This document shows positions 32,930 to 42,643 of a stretch of 64,000 nucleotides of DNA, piece after piece. The stretch lies in assembly GCA_014155875.1 (NCBI GenBank), contig JACEFZ010027755.1, forward strand, positions 62,001 through 126,000. The letters are read 5' to 3'. The notes beneath the pieces are model-generated. The model searched no databases. It was given only the letters and a program-made list of their open reading frames with translations, and was not told the origin of the DNA. A program made the translations under genes and the position numbers. Position 1 is the first letter of the stretch. Each line of letters opens with the position of its first letter. Source of the DNA: Cepaea nemoralis (lineage: Eukaryota > Mollusca > Gastropoda > Stylommatophora > Helicidae).

Positions 32930-33570
32930 TCATACATGCATCACCATCATCATCATCAAGTGCCTTGTCGGATGGCGTGGGCGATCACGCCCCTCCACAA
33001 ACTGAGATCTCCGACGGCATGAATCAATTCGTGTGTTGACTCCCTTCCGTGCCATGACCCAAAACTGTCAAGAATTTTCTCACGCTGTCTTCCCCTATCT
33101 CTCTTTCCGCAAATTTTTCTTGTTATCATAGCATGTTGCAGTTTTTGTCTTCTCATAATGTGGCCAAAACATGATGACACTTCTTTCCGATGCTTGTGAC
33201 AAGTTGTCTCTGCGATCCAGCTTCCCTCAACATGTCCAGATAGCTCATTTTGGCCGTCCAATTAATTTTCAGCATTCTTCTGTAAAACCACATCTCCAAG
33301 GCCTTTGGGATTTTTTCACTTGTTTGCTAATTTCCCAGGATTGGCAGCCGCATATCACAATTGGTTCCATGCAACACGCAATAACCCCCTTCCCAATGCT
33401 CACCGCAAGTGGAGGACTGCTGTGGCTGCTTTTACTGTTATCTCCGCGTCATGTACGAGGTTGTAATCTGGAGTGCTTTACTTTGTTCTGTTTTTTTAGG
33501 ACGAGCAACCATTGCACAAAATGTTCCACACCTGATAGAATCAGTTTTTGCCCGTCCTACTCTGTTCTCT
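32930..33570 (-). pseudogene. Old RTE copy, C-terminal segment
   Basis: Minus-strand readings PKALEMWFYRRMLKINWTAK (about 33245-33305), SCFGHIMRRQKLQHAMITRK (about 33110-33175) and FGSWHGRESTHELIHAVGDL (about 33000-33060) match RTE-B EMWFLRKMQRIPWTDR, FFGHVMRRNGLE and LATWHGRDRNTELIHDTGDR. One or two frameshifts are present. The GAT tail follows at about 32941-32960. Confidence 0.8.
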
Positions 33571-33810
33571 GCTGGCTCCGTGGTGAAGATGTTACGGACG
33601 CAGTTCGTGATCCCACATACTCCACGTTCGAAACACAGCTGCGAGCCATTTGGCAGCGTTGCGTTTTTTTAACGAAATAATATTGGTGTCGGTCGTTCAG
33701 AAAGCAATGGCAAAGTACTGAACGTAAACTTGCCAAGAGATCACAACAGCAAGAAATGCTGGTGTTGACTGCAACACCCTGTAAAGGATATGCAATTGAC
33801 TTTTCTTTTT
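33571..33810 (+). mobile_element. SINE-1 copy, plus orientation, inside the old RTE
   Basis: This nearly full-length copy runs GCTCCGTGGTGAAGATGTTA, CGCAGTTCGTGATCCC, CGTTCGAAACACAGCTGCGA, GTTCAGAAAGCAATGGCAAA, GAACGTAAACTTGCC, TGACTGCAACACCCTGTAAA and GGATATGCAATTGACTTTTC. TGGTGAAGATG near the start and GTTCGAAAC about 50 bases on resemble degenerate A and B boxes. Confidence 0.85.
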
Positions 33811-34291
33811 ACTCTGTACTCTATCCATGTAATGCATCCCTAATCTGATGCCATCCTGCATCCCCTATCTGATGCCATCCATATGCCCAGATATCTGAAC
33901 TTCTGCACCCGTCCCAAAATAACGTCATTTACTTTAATTGCATATCTAGGCACGATCTGTCTCTCTGATACCAGACCCCAGTCCTTGTACCATTCAAGTC
34001 AAACCTATTTCTCATTCTCCACATCCACTGAATCCTTCACCTCCCGTAGCCCCCTCTGACCCGTTACCACCAGGACGGCGTCACCATCAAGACGGCGTCA
34101 CCATCAAGACGGCGTCAAAATCAAGACGGCGTCACTATCAAGACGGAGTCACCAGCATAACGCAGGTTATTTATATTATGTCCACCAACAACGATACCCG
34201 ATAGACTCTGCAGATCTCACCATATGTTCACTGTACAATTAAACCAAACCAAGAGACATTACACAACCCTGTCCGACACCCCTCTTTACAC
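33811..34291 (-). pseudogene. Old RTE copy, RT palm to thumb
   Basis: On the minus strand GVGQGCVMSLGLV (about 34235-34280) is the RQGC..SP block. LYSEHMVRSAESI follows near 34195-34235, and a DAVLVVT stretch (about 34065-34085) holds the position of the catalytic YADD loop. VQKFRYLGIWMASDRG lies near 33865-33910. A 17-bp tandem repeat falls just at the YADD position. Confidence 0.65.
34066..34150. repeat. 17-bp tandem repeat, five copies
   Basis: The unit ACCATCAAGACGGCGTC is repeated five times with few changes. It interrupts the RT relic near the catalytic loop, apparently a local expansion of that coding DNA. Confidence 0.85.
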
Positions 34292-34739
34292 CTGAGTCTA
34301 GATGGTGCAGAAGGCCAAGTGGCTAGTGACGGCCGAAACCTACCTGGCTCAAGTGCAGAAGCCACGAAGGCATCATACGGGTGCAGGTGACTGTATCATA
34401 CCACCTTGTTTACATACTGACACTAACGACACTGACATACCTCGAGTGGGATTATGAGAATATCCTACAGACTAATCTCACCCACCTAATTGCTCATGTC
34501 TACATGTCTGTTTGTCAGAATCTGAATCTCCAATAAAGATTCTAGATTCACCTGTTATTAGATCGTTATCGTATAGTTAGGTGTCTTCGTGTATCAACAG
34601 TCTTCAAATGGGTATGGTCGTCCGGGCACCGTCCCGGTGGCAATTGGTGTGAGGGTAGACCGAAGTTAATCAAGAACCCCAACTAAATATTCTCGATAAC
34701 CACCGAGATCCGGGCCTGTATTGTCACAAGATATTGTGA
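34292..34739. mobile_element. 448-bp insert with 8-bp direct flanks in the old RTE
   Basis: CTTTACAC occurs at 34284-34291 and again at 34740-34747. Removing the insert and one copy joins the RTE frame AFRCVK to RGV.QGCVMS exactly. The insert starts CTGAGTCTAG, ends ATATTGTGA, and includes AATAAAG near 34534. No terminal inverted repeat or coding frame is evident. An 8-bp duplication is usual for hAT or P-like DNA elements and also occurs with short LINE-driven insertions. Confidence 0.65.
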
Positions 34740-35152
34740 CTTTACACACCGAAATGCTCCCACCCGGCCGTTGATTTCCATGGTTGCCGTCTGCCGCCAA
34801 CATATGTTCTTTATTATTCGCAGATCTCTGCCGTCAATGCCCAGCTGCCCTAGTAATTTTATTATTTCCCCATGTTTCACATCGTCAAATGTCTATAAGT
34901 AGTCCACGAAGCACAAGCACAGACGTGCATCTTTCCAACAGTGCCATGAGAACATATCTAGGACCGCCCGTGGGCTCTCCCTCTACAAATCCACACCGTC
35001 CATCACCAGTCTTCGGTCCAATCTTGTTTGCCATTCCTGTCACAACTATACTCAACAAGAGCCATGTCACGTGACCCATAAGACTAATGTGCATGCCCCT
35101 TGCATTCCAAAATGCCTGGTTTCTTTGATAGATCTAGAGCTGTAATGATGGA
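34740..35152 (-). pseudogene. Old RTE copy, N-terminal RT
   Basis: Minus-strand pieces KKPGILECKGHAHISLMGHV (about 35045-35105), GDGRCGFVEGEPTGGP (about 34960-35010) and HGEIIKLLGQLGIDGRDLRI (about 34815-34880) match RTE-B KKSGTLECDQHRTISIMSHI, GEEQCGFVEGKGT and MVDMLADLQIDGKDIRLI. The first catalytic block lies in a region with a frameshift. Confidence 0.75.
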
Positions 35153-36568
35153 TGTCGGATGTCTGGATTGATGGCTCAATCCAAAGAGAGAAATGATACT
35201 AAGTTCCTCTTTCACAATGTGATCCTGCCCGTTTAATTATGTTGACCTTTAATGGCTCAGTTGGGTGAGCCCATAAATAGAGTTTCAGAGAACCAAGGAA
35301 TACCTCTAGGAAAACAATTACAAGTATTTCCCCTTTATACCCAAAATCCCCTTTTGGTGGTTCCTTGCCTCTCCTCTCTCAGTTAACCTAATTTTATCTA
35401 GGGTTGTTAAAACAATTGACTATGACAAGTAAAAACACTCAATAAATGACATGACCTCATTTTTATGATTTAATAAACATAAACTTAGGTGGTAAGCATT
35501 GCATTAAAAAAAATTACAATCTTATTCATTCAATAAGGACATATACATCTAATGATAACAATACATCATTTATGTGCTACACATATTGGTTATATCACCA
35601 ACAATATCTCTGTCGGTCAGTTACATGTACTGCTCATCTTCAACTGGCATGAGGATAACTGAAATAAAGAAATATGCACTATGGATTCTCCACTTCCAGG
35701 TATGTGGATCCCTCTGGCTACAATCAATGGATGTATGTTGTTTTCTTCTTCGTGTTGATCTGTTCCAGGTCTGAGCAGAATGTTGGCTCTATTTCTCCTT
35801 TGCTAAATAGACTAAGTAAATTTGGATACCTGTCATTTGCAGATGAAATCTTGCATGTGAATAGCTGTCTGCACTACTCTATCAAGGTCATCACTCTACA
35901 AGGTGTTCACTCAACAAGGTGCTACATTTACAAAGTGCTGCATTCACAAAGTGCTGCATTCAACCTAGTCAGGTCTGGATCTAGCTGTACTTAGCCATTA
36001 TCTGAAATTTCAGCAATCAACATACATCTAATCATACCATCAATATTACATTAGAAATGTAATGCTGTACTTTTCATGAAAAACAACAGGTAAAATCAAT
36101 AAAAGGAATCTTGTTTCTAGAGAACAATAAACATAGGAGGAAGATAGTCTTGGTGTTCTCGATTAGTTATCACCAACATAATTGTTTGCTCTCCATCCCA
36201 TCTTCCACTATCAGGTTTTAAGGTTTAAACTAGCAAATGTGCAGTTTCATCTTCACCTATGCCTGTCCTCAGATCTCCAGATTAAGTAATACCTTGCTTG
36301 ATTTGGAATTTGACAATTATGTTGACCATAATTTTCTGTACCTAGTTATCTTCTCTTATCTTCTTCCATTAAAGAAAAAGGGTCCCATACATTATGGGTT
36401 TTAAAAATCATTCCCCATTGCAATGAGTATTTGCTTATAACCAATATACGTACATCATGGTCTCAAGTCTTGTATATTATTCAGGTGAATTCTTTTCTGA
36501 TCAAAAGGTTCAAGGCGGGTATCTTCCCTCCTGTTCACCATTTCTATAATATTCTTTTACCTTATTTA

Positions 36569-36762
36569 TCATCATCATAATCATCATTATCATCATCATC
36601 ATCATCATTGTTATTACAATCAGCATCATTATTCTCATCATTGTCATTATATCATTATCATCATCATCAGTGTTATTACAATCATCATCTTCATTACAAT
36701 CATCACCATCATTATATCATTATCATCATCATTATCATTACAATCATCATCTTCATTACAAT
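36569..36762. repeat. Degenerate (ATC)n block with about 60-bp higher-order repeat
   Basis: ATC units alternate with TTATTACAATCATC and ATTATATCATTATC words that recur about every 55-65 bases. Confidence 0.8.
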
Positions 36763-37320
36763 GGGACACTAGCCCATATGTTGTAACATGAGTGATCTAT
36801 GATACAAAATGAGGATTTGCTTACGACACAAAACCAGATGCTTGTAGTACGCATGATGAAATATGGGTTGTGTCGTGCTTCGGGCACAAACCGAGATATG
36901 GTACCATGAATGATATATTATACAAAGTTGTGTCATGCGTCGGAGTGTACTAAATGATTAATTAGTGTTTGGGTTATGCCGAACATATTCTCTTGTGACA
37001 AACAGGACATTATACAGCAAAGTGGCCTTCTATCATGAGATTGATTGCTAGCTTATACCCTTCTCAGCATGTCTCTTGATCTCATTCAGACTCATTCATC
37101 AGACATAATATTCATATGTGCATGGATGATAATTTCACAATCATTCATCAGACACAATCATATATGTATGGATGACAATCAAGCATATGCATGTGCTTTA
37201 CCCATGACAAATTCACAGATTCAACACCAATGACATTACAATGAAATCTCATCATTCCACCATCTTTCATCAGAAATTATAATATTTTCCTGGATGGTAA
37301 TTAGTCATTCATACTGATGT

Positions 37321-37790
37321 GGTTCACAAATGATACATTCACATCTGTTTAACAAATCGAAATCACACATGACTCACCATAGGCATGCTCTCTTCAATGA
37401 CATAGACTTGTGTGATCATTAGGCCTACTTATGATATTCACAAAGGATGATTCCTCATGTTTAACAATAATGAAAATACACATGGATCACCACATGCTCT
37501 CATCAATTACATGGAATTATGTGATATTTAGGCAAAATTATGAGAGTCACAAATGATGATTCCTCATGGTTAGCTATAATGAACTTGCACATGGATCATC
37601 ACATGCTCTCATCAAATACATAGATTTATCTGATATACTCAATCCACATTCATCCATCATGAATCATAACCACTCTTGCATGGCAGTTGATTAAGCATTA
37701 TTATATGGCGCAAATATTAATTCCACGTGTTTAACAACACTGAAAATACATTGCCTCACCACATGTGTGCTTTAACCCAACACCCACAAT
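37321..37790. repeat. Diverged tandem repeat, about 110-bp unit, four copies
   Basis: Each unit carries CACAAATGATGATTCCTCAT, TTTAACAA.AATGAAAATACA, CATGGATCACCACATGCTCT and CATCAA.TACAT..A.TT.TGTGAT. The copies start near 37321, 37438, 37548 and 37705. Confidence 0.7.
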
Positions 37791-38637
37791 TATGATCCGT
37801 ATAGAAATCTATTTACATCTCAGGTGCTCATGTACTTTTGTTACACATTACACTAATTCCTCTTACCAGTGTTGGCACATGTAAAATAGTTTCTTTTAAC
37901 CGAACTAAGTATTCTTAGCCTTCTTAAATCTTAATTTACTCACCAATTTCTAAATTGCTGCTGATTGAGTTTAACTTCTTAAGAATACAATGTACAACTA
38001 GATCTAATGCTTCACATTAAATAAGTTGTTTACCTGAAGAAAAGAAAACTCACTGGGTTGTCCTAATGTACAGTTTACCTATGACTGTGATAATTGAATA
38101 TATTATTTAGTTTCACTAAATTAATTTCTTAAGAACTAACCACATGGCATTAACACGTTGACTTAACAACTCCTCTCCTGGGAAAAAATCTCAAAGATTA
38201 AACTAAACTAATATAAAATATAACATTGTTTACCTGCAATCTTTTGAATGGATGTAAACACTGACACTGGTCTCAGGCTTTAGGACTCAGCGTTGTTCAA
38301 CTTCGCTGTAGACTTCTACTTCTGTTGTCTTTCACGATTGTTTGTAGATGTTACCGGCCGTCCCTCAATGCCTTCTACCTCGCGTCTTGGCTTTGTGTAA
38401 AACGGGAAGATGTCTATTTGTGCGCCATCTTTTATATTCTTTGATCCTGTCCGTTGTTTTCACATATTCGCTCCGATTCGTGATCTGTGCGGTTTTCATC
38501 TGGGCGGTGTCGATTGACTCTTTTTCTCCCAAGTTGAAATCATACCGGTGGTGATTGCAGTTTATGTTCTTGTACAATGGGGTTGGATTTGAGGAGATCT
38601 TGACAGCTAGTAACGGCTTGTGAGACAGTATACGACA

Positions 38638-40310
38638 ATGGATTGTAATAGATCACTAGGAACGTACCCACTAATGTAGATGTCATTTAGAAATTTTGTC
38701 AATATTTCGATTCACCTAGAGCCTCAACGTCCTCCAATGTAATGTTGTCTGGACTGGGTGCCTTTCCTTTCTTCATGCTATGTGGTGCATATTCAACTTC
38801 CGCTACAAGTATTGGTGAACCCTCATCATTGTTTTGAATATTTACATCCGGTCTCCTATCATCATACAGCTCTTCCAGATATTCCGTCCATCAATTGACT
38901 ATATCATCTTGTTCCATCAATATTGCACCGTTCCTTGATTTTAAACATCCAGTGGTATTTCATGTTTTCCTGCCTGTTATTCTATTTATTTGTTGACACA
39001 TGGAATGTGAGTCTTTTCCTTAGTTTGTCCCAATCTCCATGCACTTTTGATTCAGTCAGACTTCTTTGGCCAATTTGCATTTATTTACTATGTCTTTATG
39101 TATTCTATTATATTCTTCTTTATCTTGCATTTTCTTTCTTTTTTGCATCCAGCATCTGCAAAATTTCATTTGTCATCCATTTCTTTTTTTTTGCAATTTT
39201 TGTTTAGGTGGAATGATTTCATTTGAAGTCTGTTGGATTGATTCCCGCAACATGTCCCATTGTTCACCAATAGTCTGTATTATTTCCATGACATTATAAT
39301 ATCTGTTCTTTACTGTAACATAATACATTTCTCTAATTTCTGTGTCTGTTTTAAGTAATGCTAGATCTAACTTGATGTTCTTTGGGTTTTTTAAGGTTTT
39401 AAGACTTAACCTCATCTTTCCTAAAACTAGCACATGGTCACTGTGTCCATCTGCTCCTGGTCTAGTTTCTGCTCCTACTAAACTGCTTCTGAATCTCGTT
39501 GGAATCAGTATGTAGTTAATTTGATTGCGAATATTATCTCCAGGGCTTTTCCACGTCGAGGATGGTGTTTGAACCAGGTGTCACCTCTCTCATTCATATC
39601 ACCTAAGCCATAGCCACTCGTCGCGCCACTCACCTCTTCGTTGTTTACTTTGGCAATGAAATCCCCGAGTATGATAGTCATTTCCAAATGTTTACATTGG
39701 TCCACGACCATGTCTAATTCGTTATAAAATATTTCAACGTCCTCTTCTGTTCTGTCTGCTGTTGGCGCATATGCTTGTATTGTGTTAATATCGAGATGTT
39801 TGCCATGGAGTTTCAATAATAATAATAATACTCTAACTGAAAGTGTTCAAACTCCTTTAACTGTCTTAGCACTCTTTTTATCCAAAATTATACCAACTCC
39901 CCCTTTTGTAATCCTTCCTTCCTGAGTAAATAATTATGTGCTTATCTAAATATCTCCCTCACCCGCACCTGACCAGCGCATTACACAAATACCTAATATA
40001 TTTATCTTCATTCTTTACGTTTTCTTCTTGATGCTTTTTAACTTTCCATTCAGGCTAAGTGTTCTAACATTTCACACACCAACATTTAATGTATTTTTAA
40101 TATTTAATTTGCACACAGTTGCTTGATGACGATCGGCTATCACCTGCAGCACATCATGCTTCCTACCAGACGAAGAGACTCCACAGGAATCCCTATTAAC
40201 GTCGTTATATTTATCAATGTTGTTTTGAGACATGATTGTCTTGGGAAAATGCAGCGGCAGTTTCCCCTTGCCTTTCGCCGGTTTGTGTATGGTTGACTCC
40301 ACTAGCCTTT
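38638..40310 (-). pseudogene. Old RTE copy, endonuclease and start of RT
   Basis: On the minus strand NVRTLSLNGKLKSIKK starts near 40075 (endonuclease motif WNVRTL with the Trp codon lost to a stop). INTIQAYAPT and MTIILGDFIAKVNNEEVSG (DFNAKVG altered to DFIAKV) lie at 39640-39795, and RGDTWFKHHPRRG near 39535-39575. RT starts with YLEELYDDRRPDVNIQNNDE (about 38820-38885) and KKGKAPSPDNITLEDVEAL (about 38720-38780). Frameshifts and stops are common. Confidence 0.75.
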
Positions 40311-40528
40311 GTATAAAAGACAGACCCTACAAGGCAGCAGGGGGAAGAGGTTATGTATGGTGCCTCTAACCTGCCGATGGCCACGTCATAGAGTTTTCAG
40401 GTATTTTATAGAGATAGCTTCCCCACCAATTACCTCGCCTCCTCTCAGTAACCACCGCCTGTGTTGGTCAACAGCTGCTTATTCAACATGTTCTCAGCTA
40501 ACCCCTAGATAAAATATCTAGAGACCCC

Positions 40529-40650
40529 CCCCCCCCCCCCCCACCATCCGCCACCCAGTGGAGGGGCCTAGTAGTAGGACAGGCTCCTATTAATATGTAT
40601 ACATGTATAGTTATATGAAAAAGGTGTTCTGCCCCCCCCCCCCCCGCCCC
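40529..40650. repeat. Poly-C tracts
   Basis: C runs lie at about 40527-40542 and 40633-40650, separated by about 90 bases of unassigned sequence. Confidence 0.8.
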
Positions 40651-40721
40651 CGAAATACATTATATCACTAACTGCAGGCAGTGGCGGACTGGGTCAAAAA
40701 ATATTGGTTGCTAGGATTTTT

Positions 40722-40949
40722 TATCCGCATATTATTTACAGGGCATTGCAGTCAACACCAGCATTTTCAGCTGTTGATGTCTTGGCAAGTTGTGCGTTTA
40801 GTAGTTTGCCATTGCTTTCTGAGCGACCGATTCACATACCCCCCGTAAGTAACCAACGCGACTCGATCCGCTGTCGAATCTGGTGCAGCTGTGTTTTGTA
40901 CGAGAGTGTACGGGATTACGAAAACGTCCTTAACACCTACGCCAGGGAG
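40722..40949 (-). mobile_element. SINE-1 copy, minus orientation
   Basis: The plus strand shows GGGCATTGCAGTCAACACCA, TCTTGGCAAGTTGTGCGTTT, AGTAGTTTGCCATTGCTTTC, CGATCCGCTGTCGAATC and GCAGCTGTGTTTTGTACG, matching SINE-1 in reverse. Confidence 0.8.
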
Positions 40950-41905
40950 ACCGACTTGCTAGGACTAATAGGTAAGTAATTTTAAATATATTACTTAATG
41001 TTTAATGTTTCTAGCTTCATTATGAAAAATCGGGCAAACTGACACTCTGATCAGTCCGCCACTGATTGTAAGTGCACTACAACTATATTTTCCTGCAACC
41101 AACTTCAGATTCAATTAGTATAATACACCATTAGTATTAGTAAGAAGTTTTCGAGATGCATGGACATACCCATAAACAAGGAAGTTCACGTGACAAGATT
41201 GGTTTCCCTCCCACACTGTTCCTTTCTGATGACCACAGAGTCGCCCCATCACGCCGAGTTGATTCCCCTAGCACCGCGGACACAGCAAACGAGCGGCGAA
41301 TCAAGAAACAAAACTCAACATCATTTCCTGGCTGGCGATTCAGCGCTTTAAAAATGCCTGGCAAGTGTCATTTGAAGTAAAGGCATATAAACCTTCGCTC
41401 CAATTCCAGCGCGTGATTAATATCTGTGTTGAAGATTTAATGAGAAAAGAAAAGAGCGAAAAGAATTAAAAGATTATACAGAAAAACTTTGTTGGACGAA
41501 GCAGATCTGTTTCATTCGCGCGCCTAAAACTTGAAACTTAAATAGCAAATATCCTGAAGTTTATCATTTAAAAGACATTGTAGTCACCAAAGAAATCTGA
41601 AGTATTTCTTGTGCCAATTTTCCTATTTATATTCAATAACGTGAGGGTGTATTTGCCATAATAAAATAATAATAATAAAAAAAATATCAAGTTCCATTAT
41701 TTGAGGAAAAACAGTCAGCCGTTACTCTGTGACAACATGAAGAACTGTTTCATTCACACGTAAGTATTTCCTAATATTTAAGCATGTTTTTAAATAAAAG
41801 AGAACATATGTGGAAAAAACCATCCGTTTTGACGTCATCGTGGCACACATCTGGGTAGATAGTGCTGGGTCATGACCTTGCCGACTTTCCTCCGGGAAAT
41901 GTTAT
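40950..41905. other. No recognised feature
   Basis: About 950 bases of AT-rich sequence have short chance frames on both strands around 41137-41380. I see no repeat family or motif. Confidence 0.4.
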
Positions 41906-42292
41906 TGTTACCTATTTTATGTTACACACCTCGAGGCGTATTGGTTATATGGTGCTATTCCAATATTTGAATAGACCAGATGGCGCTGGATGGGTCATGT
42001 GATCAATATTATGCCGGCCGCCGTTACTTCCCATGACAGTTCCTGGCACCCATGTTAGGCTGAATCGACCTGAAAGTCGGGTCAATTTTTATAACTTCTA
42101 CCTCGGTAAAGATTCGAATACATGACCATTGGGCCGGCGGGAAAGCGTGCTTGCCACTGAGCAAAAACGGCTACCTTGAATTCATGTTATCGAGTAAACA
42201 TAATCCACTTTTAATGGGTGAATTGAACTCAGTACAACTAGACCGACCGGCAAATACATTAGTCACTAAACCGTCACGGGCATGTCACATTT
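41906..42292 (-). mobile_element. SINE-2 copy, near full length, minus orientation
   Basis: Read on the minus strand, the head CAGTGGCAAGCACGCTTTCC and the downstream GGTCATGTATTCGAATCT look like A and B boxes. The body continues CATGGGTGCCAGGAACTGTC, ATGGGAAGTAACGGCGGCCG, GCATAATATTGATCACATGA, CTGGTCTATTCAAATATTGG and ends ACGCCTCGAGGTGTGTAA. It aligns over its length with 49540-49760. Confidence 0.7.
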
Positions 42293-42643
42293 ATATCACA
42301 TAATAACGGTTATAATGCATATTACAAAAGTAGTATATATTAGTGGAAACGAAATATCAGTACATTTTCAAGACCTTGATAATGTTCAAAGTACATCATT
42401 TAACCCGTTCACTTCCAATGATTCGTTAAGTTAACTCTGTCTATAACATGGAGTAATACATGTTTGAGACTAACACAGTTAAGATAATAATATGGGACAG
42501 AAGCAGTAAAACAAACAATTGAATGGAGTCACTAGTAAAGGTATGACCCGTTGCTTTTTACAAAACGAGTTAATGACAACTGTCAAACTGTCATTTACTG
42601 CTAATATAATACAAACCACCTCTTTGAAAGTGCCTAGTATATC
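42293..42643 (+). other. Leader region of RTE-B, 5' boundary not determined
   Basis: This is about 350 bases without recognised motifs. Part of it may be the RTE-B 5' untranslated region, but no target duplication could be paired with the 3' end. Confidence 0.3.

Larger units (their letters stand above)
35153..38637. mobile_element. 3,485-bp LTR-like insert, no coding capacity
   Basis: The insert begins TGTCGGATGT and ends ATACGACA, so both ends read TGTCG(G/T)AT inward. It is flanked by ATGGA at 35148-35152 and 38638-38642. Removing it restores the RT order LLQSI to TALDLSKKPG of the old RTE. TG...CA ends with a 5-bp duplication are LTR/integrase hallmarks. I find no internal pair of direct terminal repeats, so it is either one very long solo LTR or a large non-coding derivative. 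It contains an ATC-rich block and a 110-bp diverged tandem repeat. Confidence 0.65.
32930..40310 (-). mobile_element. Old RTE copy (endonuclease to 3' tail), broken by three inserts
   Basis: Coding fragments on the minus strand follow RTE order: endonuclease start near 40078, endonuclease core 39505-39816, linker 39173-39433, RT from about 38990 to 38640, then 35152-34740, 34291-33811 and 33570-32956. A GAT tail lies at 32941-32960. It is interrupted by the 3.5-kb insert, the 448-bp insert and a SINE-1 copy. It is related to but clearly diverged from RTE-B. Confidence 0.75.

Noticed and set aside
38348..38577. Short frames on both strands near the right end of the 3.5-kb insert
   Set aside because: They are overlapping, lack motifs and lie inside an LTR-like sequence.
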